Assembly: GCA_016700175.1 (NCBI GenBank)
Contig: CP065003.1
Coordinates: 1,312,001-1,376,000 of the forward strand
Direction of reading: 5' to 3'
Origin: Acidobacteriota bacterium
GTDB lineage: Bacteria; Acidobacteriota; Blastocatellia; Pyrinomonadales; Pyrinomonadaceae
DNA length: 64,000 nucleotides
In this document: positions 29,222-37,883 of the stretch, piece after piece
Numbering within the stretch: the first letter of the stretch is position 1
Layout: each line of letters begins with the position of its first letter
Program-made: the position numbers and the translations under genes
Notes under the pieces: generated by a model
The model's database searches: none
What the model was told of the DNA's origin: nothing
The model's input: only the letters and a program-made list of their open reading frames with translations

Positions 29222-30709
29222 ATGCAAATTTCAAGTGATCGCGTATCAAGGATCCTGGGTCTTGTCGCATTGGTTTTCATTGCATCAACGACTTACGGGC
29301 AGGCCGAAAAGGCGAAGATCCCCCGGTTCGAAAAGGGGCCGTGTGCGATCGAAGTGCCGGAGAACATCGCATTCGAATGCGGGGATTTGTTCGTCAAGGA
29401 AAACCGCTTGAAGCCGAAAAGCCGCGAGATCCGCCTTCCGGTGATCATCGTGAAGTCAACGTCCGAGAACCCGGAACCGGATCCCGTCCTTTACACGGCT
29501 GGCGGCCCCGGCGCGAGTTCGCTCGGGAGGGCCCGGGGAGCTAGGCATCTTTCAAAGATAACTGCGAAGCGCGATCTCATCATTTTCGAGCAGCGCGGAA
29601 CGACCTTCGCCGAACCGGCGATGCCGTGTCCGGAAGTCGTCGAAGCGTCTCAGAAGGCTGCGCGCGAGGATCTGCGACGTGACGCCGCGACCAGGTTGGA
29701 GCTGAAAGCCGTAAGGGAATGCAGAAAGCGCCTGGTTAAAGAGGGCGTCGACTTGGCCGCATTCGACAGCGCAGCGAGCGCCGAGGACCTTGAAGACCTG
29801 CGAAGGGTCCTGGGCTACGAGAAGTGGAATCTTTACGGGCTCTCCTACAGCACTCGGCTGATGTTGAACTACATCCGCGAGCATCCGGAGAATGTTCGAA
29901 GCGTGATCCTCGATTCGGTCCTCCCGCCGGAGGTCAACTGGGACGAGACGGCAAACGACGGGGTAGTGTTGGCGCTGGATAGGTTATTCGCGGCCTGCCG
30001 GGAATCCGGCTCCTGCGAAAAGGAGTATCCGGACCTCAGATCGAGGTTCTTAAGATTCGTCGTTGCGAAACAGGAAGCGCCTTTGAAGGTTTCGGCCGAA
30101 GTCGACGGCAATACCTACACCATGACATTGACCGGGAACGACATCTTCGAATTCGCATACGAGCTTCTGGAGGACAGCGGCGCGCTTCCGGAGATCCCTT
30201 CGAAGCTCAACGCGGTCATCAACGGGGACAACGAGCCGCTGGTCGAATTCGTGCGCTCGAGGATCACTCGCCGAGGGTTCGTGTGGGGAATGAGGTATTC
30301 GGTGTGGTGCCGTGAGGAAATGCCGTTTCAATCGACGCTGAGGATCGACATGCGCAACGACAGATACGGGTTCCTGAGAAAGTTCAGAATACAGGGCTCT
30401 TTCCCGGAGATCTGCCGGATCTGGAACGTGCCTCCGGGGCTCAAGATCGAGAATGAGCCGGTTTCTTCAGACGTTCCCGCTCTGATCTTTGGAGGCGAGT
30501 TCGATCCGGACACGCCTCCGAAGTGGGGGAAACAGGTCGCGGGTCGGTTTCCGAACGGATATTTCTTCGAGGTAAAGGGAGTGAGCCACGGGGTGTTGTT
30601 CGCGGATCAATGCGCCTGGGAGTCGATGGTGCCGGCATTTCTCGACGATCCATCGAAGAAGCCGGACGATTCCTGCCTGCCGAAGGCACCAGGGATCGAG
30701 TTTAAGTGA
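29222..30709 (+). CDS. Secreted alpha/beta hydrolase, S33 (prolyl/tripeptidyl aminopeptidase-like)
   Basis: A 495-residue exported protein. A signal peptide spans about residues 1-27 (ends TTYGQA). The oxyanion region (VLYTAGGPGAS), the nucleophile elbow GLSYSTRLMLNY and a TAP-like C-terminal domain (PALIFGGEFDPDTPPKWGKQV with catalytic Asp, then KGVSHGVLF with His) give the triad. Relatives remove N-terminal peptides or residues. Activity on peptides is likely but the preference is unknown. It is the divergent partner of a TrmB-like regulator and is probably controlled from the intergenic inverted repeat. Confidence 0.9.
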   Translation: MQISSDRVSRILGLVALVFIASTTYGQAEKAKIPRFEKGPCAIEVPENIAFECGDLFVKENRLKPKSREIRLPVIIVKSTSENPEPDPVLYTAGGPGASSLGRARGARHLSKITAKRDLIIFEQRGTTFAEPAMPCPEVVEASQKAAREDLRRDAATRLELKAVRECRKRLVKEGVDLAAFDSAASAEDLEDLRRVLGYEKWNLYGLSYSTRLMLNYIREHPENVRSVILDSVLPPEVNWDETANDGVVLALDRLFAACRESGSCEKEYPDLRSRFLRFVVAKQEAPLKVSAEVDGNTYTMTLTGNDIFEFAYELLEDSGALPEIPSKLNAVINGDNEPLVEFVRSRITRRGFVWGMRYSVWCREEMPFQSTLRIDMRNDRYGFLRKFRIQGSFPEICRIWNVPPGLKIENEPVSSDVPALIFGGEFDPDTPPKWGKQVAGRFPNGYFFEVKGVSHGVLFADQCAWESMVPAFLDDPSKKPDDSCLPKAPGIEFK

Positions 30710-30990
30710 GTTGGGACTGGAGCGCAGGCGGCCCGCCTGCAATGCGCCGAACGGCGCAGAAACTGGCGAGGTCTTGCGGCTTCGCCGATTCCGGGCGGAA
30801 CCTGCAACTCGTTACGCGGCTTCGCCGCCCCTGTGTGCGGTAAGCCTCCGGCTTACCGGCGAGGCGCCTTTGATCACCACGCCGCGGGCTCAGCCCGCGG
30901 CAATCTTAAAATTGCCTTCCGGAAAGGCATAGCCTTTCCGCACATCTCAGGGGCGGAGCCGCAAACAGCTCACTGCTCACCGCTCACCGG
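30710..30990. repeat. Palindromic repeats between the hydrolase gene and cobO
   Basis: Inverted copy of the GGTAAGCC variant (about 30820-30862), GCCGCGGGCTCAGCCCGCGG (about 30883-30902) and a GGAAAGG-CCTTTCC unit (30910-30963), then three GCTCACx heptamers at about 30968-30988. No gene seen. Confidence 0.8.
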
Positions 30991-31572
30991 CTAAAACTCG
31001 ATTCCCTGCTGGGCGTAGATGCCGGCGTGGAAGGGATGCTTGACCTCTGTCATTTCGGTCACGAGATCGGCGGCCTCGACGAGTGCCTCGGGCGCGTTGC
31101 GGCCGGTCACGACGATGTGAAGTGCGGGCTGGTCCTCGCGAACCTCCCGGATCTCTTTCAGAATCGCTTCCGTATCGAGGAAGCCGTAATCGAGCACATA
31201 AACGAGCTCGTCGAAGACAAGCAGGTCGTATTCGCCGCTGCGCATTTTCTCGACACACAGCGCCCAGGTCTCTTCCGAGGTTCTTATGTCCTGCTCCTTG
31301 TCCTGCGTGTCCCAGGTGAAGCCGTCGCCCATCGTGTGGACCTCGACACCGAGCTTCTCAAGCGAAACGTGTTCGCCGTAGCGGTCGGTCTTCGACTTCA
31401 TGAACTGGATCATGCAGCACTTCAGTCCCTGGCCGGCCGCGCGCACGATCAGGCCGATCGCACAGGTGGTCTTTCCCTTTCCGTCGCCGGTGTTGACGAT
31501 CAGAAGCCCGCGGGTCTTCTCGCGATAGTCCTCGCGACGCCATTTGTATTTCTTTTGTTTGGGATCGGACAT
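30991..31572 (-). CDS. cobO: Cob(I)alamin adenosyltransferase (CobO/BtuR type)
   Basis: Transfers the adenosyl group of ATP to cobalamin or corrinoids. 193 residues, normal length. The P-loop is NTGDGKGKTTCAIGLIVRAAG near residue 28; LLVFDELVYVLDYGFLD is the Walker B-like block and VVTGRNAPEALVEAADLVTEM matches the family C-terminal region; KHPFHAGIYAQQGIEF is the conserved end. No cobalamin riboswitch is seen in the repeat DNA upstream, and no other cobalamin gene is near, so it probably serves salvage. Confidence 0.95.
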   Translation of the reverse strand: MSDPKQKKYKWRREDYREKTRGLLIVNTGDGKGKTTCAIGLIVRAAGQGLKCCMIQFMKSKTDRYGEHVSLEKLGVEVHTMGDGFTWDTQDKEQDIRTSEETWALCVEKMRSGEYDLLVFDELVYVLDYGFLDTEAILKEIREVREDQPALHIVVTGRNAPEALVEAADLVTEMTEVKHPFHAGIYAQQGIEF

Positions 31573-31957
31573 GGGGTAAGCGGGAGTTCAAAGTTCCAGG
31601 TTCCAGGTTCAAAGTTCAAAGGCCGCTTCAGAAGCCCGACCGTGAGGGAGGGCTACGTCTGGCGAGTTCCAAGTTCCAGGTTCAAAGTTCAAAGGCCGTT
31701 TCAGAAGCCCGACCGTAAGGAAGGGCTACGTCTGAGTAGTTCAAGGTGCCAGGTTCAAAGGATTCCGGTTCGAAAAAGGCTCATAGGATGACTCCCGCAT
31801 CGAGAACCGTAGAACCGACAAATTCAGTAGACTGAATAGACTCAACAGACCCGATAGACTGAACAGACTGAATCGACCGAACGGTGTCGCCGCTACGCGG
31901 CTCGGGGTCAGGTCCGACACCTTCCGTGGGTTCCGCTGCGCTCCACCCACGGCTGAT
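31573..31957. repeat. Heptamer and nonamer repeats with a duplicated 73-bp unit
   Basis: GTTCAAA/GTTCCAG heptamers at 31586-31620, 31666-31693 and 31739-31759 alternate with copies of AGCCCGACCGT...GGGCTACGT hairpins, forming a direct duplication with a period of about 73 bases. Degenerate nonamers of the type actgaacag follow at about 31825-31890. A GCCGCTACGCGGC palindrome and CCGTGGGTTCCGCTGCGCTC with its inverted partner lead to the IS110 end. No gene seen. Confidence 0.85.
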
Positions 31958-32009
31958 ATGTTTTGACCTGTCAACCCCTCTACATATTCTCGTTTGTCAG
32001 AAGCGCCTG

Positions 32010-32198
32010 AGGTCAGGGCATTGCGGACGGTAAGCGACGATGGATCATGCTGATATACGTGGATTGGTTACCTACCTGACTTGTCTTCGTCGCGAAGCTT
32101 TCCTCTTATCTAAAAGCGTGGATCATTCCCCTTTCGGGGAAGCCGTTCTAGCCGTGACCGGGATTCTTCAGAAGATCTGTCTGCGAATGCCCTGACCT
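32010..32198 (-). ncRNA. Candidate bridge (seeker) RNA of the IS110 element
   Basis: A 13-bp stem AGGTCAGGGCATT (32010-32022) / AATGCCCTGACCT (32186-32198) closes about 190 nt. Inside lie GCGACGA (32034-32040) / TCGTCGC (32087-32093) enclosing a 46-base loop, a hairpin TTCCCC-TTTC-GGGGAA (32126-32141) and other short stems. This matches the two-loop plan of IS110/IS1111 guide RNAs. Strand is inferred from the transposase direction. No promoter was identified. Confidence 0.55.
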
Positions 32199-32281
32199 GG
32201 AGCGCCTCTGACCTCCTTTTCTTCTGTGGTTAACTTCTTTTCCTCTTGTCGGATACTTCTTTGCGATGCGTTACCGGCCCG

Positions 32282-33466
32282 CTAGCGGGCGGGGGTTTCA
32301 AACCTGGCCATCTCGACCCGTGTCACGTCCCAGATAAAGCCCGAGAGTTCCCTGGCGACTGCCACCGTGGTCTGGTTCTTGTTCTTGCCCGAGTAGACCA
32401 GCGACCGGTATCTTCCGCACAAACGTTTCTGGGCCTTCCAGGATATCTCCCTGGCTTCTTCGGACGCGTTCTTCGCCTTTCGTCTCAAATGAGCCGTCAT
32501 GCGCGCCGGATGGCGGTACGCCCAGGCGGCTTCGACCAGCAGGCGCCGGGCCCTCGAGTTGCCGGTCTTCGTTATCTCACCCTCGCGCTTTGTCGGGCCG
32601 GAGGCGTGTATGCTGGGCACAAGCCCCAGAAAGCCCATCAGTTGCTTCGGCGAGTCGAAGCGGGTCAGATCCCCGAGTTCTGCCAGGAGCCCCATCGCGC
32701 TGACCATGTCGATACCCCTGAACGCCATCAGCGAGTAGACCACCGGAGCCATCGACCAGTGCGGCAGCGCCATGCTCATTTCCGCCGTGATGTCAGCCAC
32801 CCTCTTCTCCGCCGCATTCACCGCTCTGATGTATCCCTGAAGCACAACATACTGCCATTCGTGAGGGAACTTGCGCGTCTCCATCCATTCGAAGTGGCCC
32901 TTCGTCCACCGCGTCTTTCCCTTGGGCCACGAATGCCCGTGACGGAGCATGAAAGCGCTCAGTTGCTGGCGCGCCTTCCGCTCCTGGATCTTGAAGTCGT
33001 TCCGCGCCCGCGCCAGGTCCCGCATCGCCTCCTGCTCCTCTCCCGGCACCCATACCGCCGTAAGATCCCCGCTCCTCAATAGCCGGGCCAGCTTCCTCGC
33101 ATCCCGCCGGTCCGTCTTTATCCTGTCGCCGGGCTTCTTAGGGATCTTCGACGGTGCCACAACATGGCATTCCTGCCCCATCTCCACCAGCTGACGGTAC
33201 AGAACGTATCCGCACGGACCTGCCTCGTAGCAGTACAGCAGAACCTCTCCCCCGAACTCCCGGCTCAGCCGCTCGACAAGCTTCGCCACCTCCTTCGGTT
33301 TGTTCGCTATCGTTCCAAGCGACTCCGGCTTTCCCCGACCCTCCCGGGCGATCGCCGCCACGATAGTCTCCTTATGGACATCGAGCCCTACGTATGCCGG
33401 ATACTCCGGTGCTTCATTCTCAAAGATCTCTCTCGCTTTTCCGTTGATTGCGTTAGTATTCTTCAT
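32282..33466 (-). CDS. IS110-family DEDD transposase
   Basis: A 394-residue recombinase. The RuvC-like DEDD domain shows VGLDVHKETIVAAI (Asp), YCYEAGPCGYVLYR (Glu) and KTDRRDARKLARLLR (two Asp). The C-terminal transposase_20 domain contains FRGIDMVSAMGLLAELGDLTRFDSP and GLVPSIHASG with the Ser of the PS-hASG motif. An SD-like GAGGAGG lies about 5 bases before the chosen Met at 33466; an in-frame Met at 33481 lacks such spacing. The frame is complete. Confidence 0.95.
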   Translation of the reverse strand: MKNTNAINGKAREIFENEAPEYPAYVGLDVHKETIVAAIAREGRGKPESLGTIANKPKEVAKLVERLSREFGGEVLLYCYEAGPCGYVLYRQLVEMGQECHVVAPSKIPKKPGDRIKTDRRDARKLARLLRSGDLTAVWVPGEEQEAMRDLARARNDFKIQERKARQQLSAFMLRHGHSWPKGKTRWTKGHFEWMETRKFPHEWQYVVLQGYIRAVNAAEKRVADITAEMSMALPHWSMAPVVYSLMAFRGIDMVSAMGLLAELGDLTRFDSPKQLMGFLGLVPSIHASGPTKREGEITKTGNSRARRLLVEAAWAYRHPARMTAHLRRKAKNASEEAREISWKAQKRLCGRYRSLVYSGKNKNQTTVAVARELSGFIWDVTRVEMARFETPAR

Positions 33467-33594
33467 GCCTGTCCTCCTCAATTGTGGCTAGGTGTTGGTG
33501 AATCTCACCTAACATAATCCACGTTCTTGAGGCAGGACAGGTCAAAACATTATGTCTAAATTCACATGTCCGCTACGCGGACGGAAAATCCGAA

Positions 33595-33639
33595 TACTCG
33601 ACAGACTCGACAGACCCGAGAGACTCGACAGACCCGACA
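33595..33639. repeat. Nonanucleotide tandem array beside nrnA
   Basis: Five 9-bp units of the type gactcgaca or gacccgaca, ending 3 bases before the nrnA stop codon on the minus strand. Similar nonamers lie on the other side of the IS110 element. Confidence 0.85.
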
Positions 33640-33642
33640 GCG

Positions 33643-34644
33643 TCAAGCAAGCGTGTATTCCGATTCGATCTCCAGCGCCGGGTCAGATTCGGCGGCGATC
33701 TCGATCGCCTTCTTGAGCCGGTTCTCGATCTCGCTCTCGACCTCGTCCCAATCGCCGCTTATTCGGAAGCCTGCCGCGTTCTTGTGGCCTCCGCCGCCGA
33801 ACGATTCCGCGACTCTCGCCACGTTGATCGGGCCTTTCGACCTGAGGCTGACCCGGTAAGTGCCGGGCTGAACCTCGCGCATATAGACAGCGGCCACGAT
33901 CTCCTTCGCCACGAGCGGCATATTGACGAAACCGTTGTTGTCGCCGTCTACGGCTCCCGTTTCCTCGACCATCTCCAGTGTCTGGCGCATCAGCGCGATG
34001 CGGCCTGTCGTATCGCGCCTTGCCGTAGCAAGTACTCGCTGCAGAAGCGCGACGCGGCTCCAGGAATAACTGTTGTAGACCGCCTCGGAGATGCGCGAAG
34101 GCTGGACGCCGACCTTTACAAGCTCGGAGGCCACCTTCAGCGTTCGTTCGGTTGTATTTGGAAAATGGAATGAACCCGTGTCCGTGACGAGCGCCATATA
34201 GACGCATTCGGCGATCTCTTTCGAGACGCGCCCGCCGATCGCCTTGCACAGGTTGTAGATCATCTCGCCGACGGCGGATGCCGTGGCGTCGATCCAGTTG
34301 ATGGTTCCGAAGTTCTCACAGGTCGCGTGGTGATCGATGTTCACGACGAACTGTTCTTCGAGCTTTTCGATACCGGGCCGGTCGATGTTCGAGCATTCGA
34401 TCACAAATACCGCATCGTATTCACGGTCGATCGAACTTACCTTTCGGATCTCGTCCGCTCCCGGAAGCTGCCTGTAGGAAGGCGGGATCTCGTCCCTGAC
34501 GATCACTTCAGCTTCTTTCCCAAGAGACTTCAGCAGCCAGCAAAGCCCCAGGGACGAACCGACCCCGTCGCCGTCCGGCCTCACGTGAGTCGTGATAGCG
34601 AAGCTGTTCTTGTTTTCAATTAACTCGACTACTTGGCTAAGCAT
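33643..34644 (-). CDS. nrnA: DHH-family oligoribonuclease / pAp phosphatase
   Basis: Degrades short RNAs and dephosphorylates 3',5'-adenosine bisphosphate (NrnA-type). 333 residues. DHH motifs: THVRPDGDGVGSSLGL, FVIECSNIDRP, VNIDHHATCENFG (the DHH triad is in IDHHAT) and MALVTDTGSFHFPNTT. The DHHA1 end has GGGGHKNAAGFRI. It is the last gene of rimP-nusA-infB-rbfA-nrnA, a widespread gene order. 41 bases separate it from rbfA. Confidence 0.95.
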   Translation of the reverse strand: MLSQVVELIENKNSFAITTHVRPDGDGVGSSLGLCWLLKSLGKEAEVIVRDEIPPSYRQLPGADEIRKVSSIDREYDAVFVIECSNIDRPGIEKLEEQFVVNIDHHATCENFGTINWIDATASAVGEMIYNLCKAIGGRVSKEIAECVYMALVTDTGSFHFPNTTERTLKVASELVKVGVQPSRISEAVYNSYSWSRVALLQRVLATARRDTTGRIALMRQTLEMVEETGAVDGDNNGFVNMPLVAKEIVAAVYMREVQPGTYRVSLRSKGPINVARVAESFGGGGHKNAAGFRISGDWDEVESEIENRLKKAIEIAAESDPALEIESEYTLA

Positions 34645-34685
34645 TACGCTCGACCGCGGACCAGACCAAAAACGGTCCGGCGGCC

Positions 34686-35051
34686 TTATGATTCCTCAGC
34701 ATTATCTTGATTATCTTCTTCGGAGAGTTCCTTGAGAACCTCTTCGATCCTCGCGGCGTTCTCCTCCACGGTGTCCCTAGCGAAGTGAAGCACGGGAGCG
34801 TGGTGCAGGTCGAGGTTCAGCGCGACCTGCCGCCTGACAAAGTTCGACGCCCTGTCCAGAGCGGACATCGCCAGGCGTTTCTCGTCCTCGTCACCTTGGA
34901 CGAGCACGTAAATATTCGCGTCGCGCAGATCGGGGGAAACGCGGACGTCAGTCACGGTTACGGATCTCAGGCGCGGGTCCTCAAGCTCGTAGCCGACGAT
35001 CTCGGAGATCTCCTCACGGAGCGTTTCCGCCATTCTTTCCGGTCTGCGCAT
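34686..35051 (-). CDS. rbfA: 30S ribosome-binding factor RbfA
   Basis: Binds the immature 30S subunit during late 16S rRNA maturation. 121 residues with the KH-like fold; motifs RPERMAETLREEISEIVGYELEDPRL and RSVTVTDVRVSPDLRDANIYV are family-typical, followed by APVLHFARDTVEENAARIEEVL. The acidic tail (EEDNQDNAEES) is short. It lies 30 bases downstream of infB. Confidence 0.96.
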   Translation of the reverse strand: MRRPERMAETLREEISEIVGYELEDPRLRSVTVTDVRVSPDLRDANIYVLVQGDEDEKRLAMSALDRASNFVRRQVALNLDLHHAPVLHFARDTVEENAARIEEVLKELSEEDNQDNAEES

Positions 35052-35081
35052 ACCAAATAACTGAAAACCGGATTCAGCCCC

Positions 35082-37790
35082 CTATTCCAGTTCGGTAGGA
35101 GCGATCTCTTCGATCACAAAGGCCTCGATCTCGTCATCGACCTTGATGTCGTTGAAGTTCACAAGGCTCATACCGCACTCGTAACCTTGTTTGACCTCGT
35201 TCGCGTCGTCCTTGAACCGCTTGAGCGATGCGATGTCGCCGCTCCAGATCACGACCCCGTCGCGTATAAGGCGCGCCTTCGCCTGGCGCCTTATCAGGCC
35301 GTCGGTCACGCGGCAGCCCGCGATCGTGCCGATCCTCGACACCTTGTATGTCTCCAGCACCTGTGCCTTGCCGAGGATAACCTCTTTCTCGATCGCGTCG
35401 AGCATTCCGATCATCGCCGCCTTTATCTCTTCTTCGACCTTGTAAATGATCGAATGCAGGCGGATGTCGACATCGTCCTGCTTCGCGGTCTCGACGGCGC
35501 GGACGCCGGGCCTGACATTGAAGCCTATGATCACGACGGCAGAAGCGTCGGCCTCTGCCTGCGTCGCGGACGCGAGCAGGACGTCGGATTCTGTGATCGC
35601 GCCGACTCCGGAACGGATCACGCGAACCTTGACCTTTTCGGTCGAAAGCTTCTCGAGCGTGGATTTCAGGACCTCGACCGATCCCTGCACATCCGCCTTC
35701 ACGACCACGAGAAGTTCCTTGACGTTCGCCTGGCCGAGCGATTCGATACCGCGCTTGGTGGTCTTCATCATCGCGATCTGGCGCGCCTGCTGCTGCCTTT
35801 GGTTCGCGATGGTCTGTGCCTTGTCGATGTCCGAAACAGCCTGGAAAACGTCACCGGCCTGGGGCACTCCCTGAAGCCCGAGAACTTCGACTGGCGTAGA
35901 AGGCTCGACCTCCTCAACCCGCTCTCCGCGGTCGGAGAACATCGCACGCACCTTTCCGTAGTACTGGCCGACGATGAACGGATCTCCCACGTGAAGGGTT
36001 CCCTGCTGAACCAGGATCGTTCCGACGGCGCCTCGGCCTTTGTCGAGCTGGGCCTCGAGAACGACTCCCGAAGCGCGCCTCGTCGGGCTCGCCTTCAGTT
36101 CCATAATGTCGGCCTGAAGCAGAACGGTCTCCAGCAGCGTGTCGAGCCCGGTGTGGTTCTTCGCGGAAACCGGAACCATCTCTATGTCTCCGCCCCAGTC
36201 GACGGGATTAAGCCCCTGACCCGCAAGCTCGGTCTTGACCTTGTCGGGGCTTGCGTCGGGTTTGTCGATCTTGTTTATCGCGACGATGATCGGCACGCCG
36301 GCGGCCTTCGAGTGCTCGATCGCCTCGATCGTCTGCGGCATCACGCCGTCGTCCGCCGCAACGACGAGGATGACCACGTCGGTGGCCTTGGCGCCGCGCG
36401 CTCGCATCATCGTGAATGCTTCGTGACCGGGCGTATCGAGGAACACGACCCTCCGCTGCTCATCCTTGTTGTCAGGATTACTTACGTAAACGCTGTAAGC
36501 GCCGATGTGCTGGGTGATCCCGCCCGCTTCGCCCTCCGCGACGTTCTCTGACCTTATGGCGTCGAGAAGCGATGTTTTACCGTGGTCGACGTGCCCCATA
36601 ACAGTGACGACCGGTGCGCGGGGCAGCTCCACCTCGTCGGAATCGGCGGCGATCAGTTCTTCGAATTCCTGTTCGATTACCATTTCCTCGAACGGAACGA
36701 AACTGACCTCTACGCCAAAATTCTCGGCGAGCTCGAACGCTGTGTCTTCGGTGATCGGCTGGTTGAGCGTGGCGAAAATGCCCTTTTTGACAAGAAGCTG
36801 AACGATGTCTCTGGGCGTCACGCCCAGGCCTTCCGCAAACTCGCGGATCGTCGCGCCTTCTGTAAGGCGAACCACTTTCGAGCCCTCGGTCTCCGTCCGC
36901 CCGATCTGGTCGGAGATCCTCTCCTCGATCGAACGCTTACGAGGCGCCTCGAAGTCCTGGTCCTGAGGCCTCGTGCGGTCCGCGAACCGGCGTCCCTTTC
37001 GGCCGCCGCGTCCGGGTCTTCTGTTGTGGCTCGGCGGAGGAGTGTAAACGGTCTTTGGCGTCGCTGTTTCGCCCGGCGTACCGCGGAGCTTTTTCTTGCG
37101 CTCAGGCTTGTGGCCCTTCGTGCGCTCGGTCCTTAGCTCTTCGGCGGAGGGTTTCGGCGTTGTGATCCTCTCGCCCGGCTTCACGCCGGCCTCGAGCGCC
37201 TTTTTCGTCAGCTTGAGCTTGGTGATGGAGCGGCCGGAACGTTCCTCTTCCTTTTCAGGTTCGGCCTCGGGGGCTTCAACGACTTCAACTTCTTCCTCTG
37301 CAGGAGCAGCCTCGGCCTCTTCCTTTTCGGCTTCTTTTTCCAGGACCTCTTTCTTCGAGACCTTCAGGACCCTCTTGGCCGCAGGTTTCTCCGCAGCTGC
37401 AGGTTCTTCCTCAGCCTTCTCTTCTTCTTCGGCGGCTTCCGGTTCGACCTTCCTAAGCCTTACTACCTTCTTGGCGGCGGGCTTGGCGGGCTCCGAGGGC
37501 GCCTCTGCGGCTTCTTCTTCGGCCTCTGCGGGCGCCTCTGCCGCCACCTCTTCAGCGGGCTCCGGCTTGGCGACCTTTTTCTTCTTGATGACCTTGATCG
37601 TGCGCTTGGGAGACTTGTCGACCTTTGGGAAATACTTGGCCCGTATCTTGTCCGCGAGCTCCTTGGGCACGGAGTTCGAAGGCACACTTACATCCGCGCC
37701 TTCTCTTCGAAGGTCCTCGAGGATGCGTTTTGTGTCCTGCTTGAGCTCACGAGCCAGGTCGTAAACCCTTATGTTCTTAGTTACGGCCAT
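35082..37790 (-). CDS. infB: Translation initiation factor IF-2
   Basis: GTPase that brings fMet-tRNA to the 30S subunit. 902 residues. The N-terminal IF2_N domain (NIRVYDLARELKQDTKRILEDLRREG) is followed by about 200 residues of Glu/Ala/Lys-rich, likely disordered sequence, a basic stretch (RRPGRGGRKGRRFADRTRPQ) and a second IF2_N. The G domain has GHVDHGKTSLLDAIRS (G1), DTPGHEAF (G3) and NKIDKP (G4). C-terminal domains follow (VVKADVQGSVEVLKSTLEKL). In the canonical nusA-infB-rbfA operon. Confidence 0.97.
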   Translation of the reverse strand: MAVTKNIRVYDLARELKQDTKRILEDLRREGADVSVPSNSVPKELADKIRAKYFPKVDKSPKRTIKVIKKKKVAKPEPAEEVAAEAPAEAEEEAAEAPSEPAKPAAKKVVRLRKVEPEAAEEEEKAEEEPAAAEKPAAKRVLKVSKKEVLEKEAEKEEAEAAPAEEEVEVVEAPEAEPEKEEERSGRSITKLKLTKKALEAGVKPGERITTPKPSAEELRTERTKGHKPERKKKLRGTPGETATPKTVYTPPPSHNRRPGRGGRKGRRFADRTRPQDQDFEAPRKRSIEERISDQIGRTETEGSKVVRLTEGATIREFAEGLGVTPRDIVQLLVKKGIFATLNQPITEDTAFELAENFGVEVSFVPFEEMVIEQEFEELIAADSDEVELPRAPVVTVMGHVDHGKTSLLDAIRSENVAEGEAGGITQHIGAYSVYVSNPDNKDEQRRVVFLDTPGHEAFTMMRARGAKATDVVILVVAADDGVMPQTIEAIEHSKAAGVPIIVAINKIDKPDASPDKVKTELAGQGLNPVDWGGDIEMVPVSAKNHTGLDTLLETVLLQADIMELKASPTRRASGVVLEAQLDKGRGAVGTILVQQGTLHVGDPFIVGQYYGKVRAMFSDRGERVEEVEPSTPVEVLGLQGVPQAGDVFQAVSDIDKAQTIANQRQQQARQIAMMKTTKRGIESLGQANVKELLVVVKADVQGSVEVLKSTLEKLSTEKVKVRVIRSGVGAITESDVLLASATQAEADASAVVIIGFNVRPGVRAVETAKQDDVDIRLHSIIYKVEEEIKAAMIGMLDAIEKEVILGKAQVLETYKVSRIGTIAGCRVTDGLIRRQAKARLIRDGVVIWSGDIASLKRFKDDANEVKQGYECGMSLVNFNDIKVDDEIEAFVIEEIAPTELE

Positions 37791-37883
37791 AAACTGGTTC
37801 TTCTGAACTTGCCGCGCACACGCGGTCTCAACTGTCTTTGCCGCCTTCCAACGCCTGCCGGGGCGCTCGAGGCTTCTGCCGGT

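Larger units (their letters stand above)
31958..33550 (-). mobile_element. IS110-family element, IS1111-like organisation
   Basis: A 15-bp perfect inverted repeat ATGTTTTGACCTGTC lies at 31958-31972 and, inverted, 33536-33550. Between them are the transposase and about 310 bases of non-coding DNA on the transposase 3' side. Subterminal inverted repeats and a 3' non-coding end are features of the IS1111 subgroup. The left flank is a REP-like palindrome, a usual target. Exact ends may be a few bases outside the repeats. Confidence 0.85.

Noticed and set aside
31573..31957. Cobalamin riboswitch upstream of cobO
   Set aside because: The upstream region is heptamer, nonamer and hairpin repeats without the B12-box pattern.
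35187..36551. Long plus-strand frame opposite infB
   Set aside because: Opposite a clear IF-2 gene, with no recognisable motif or start context.
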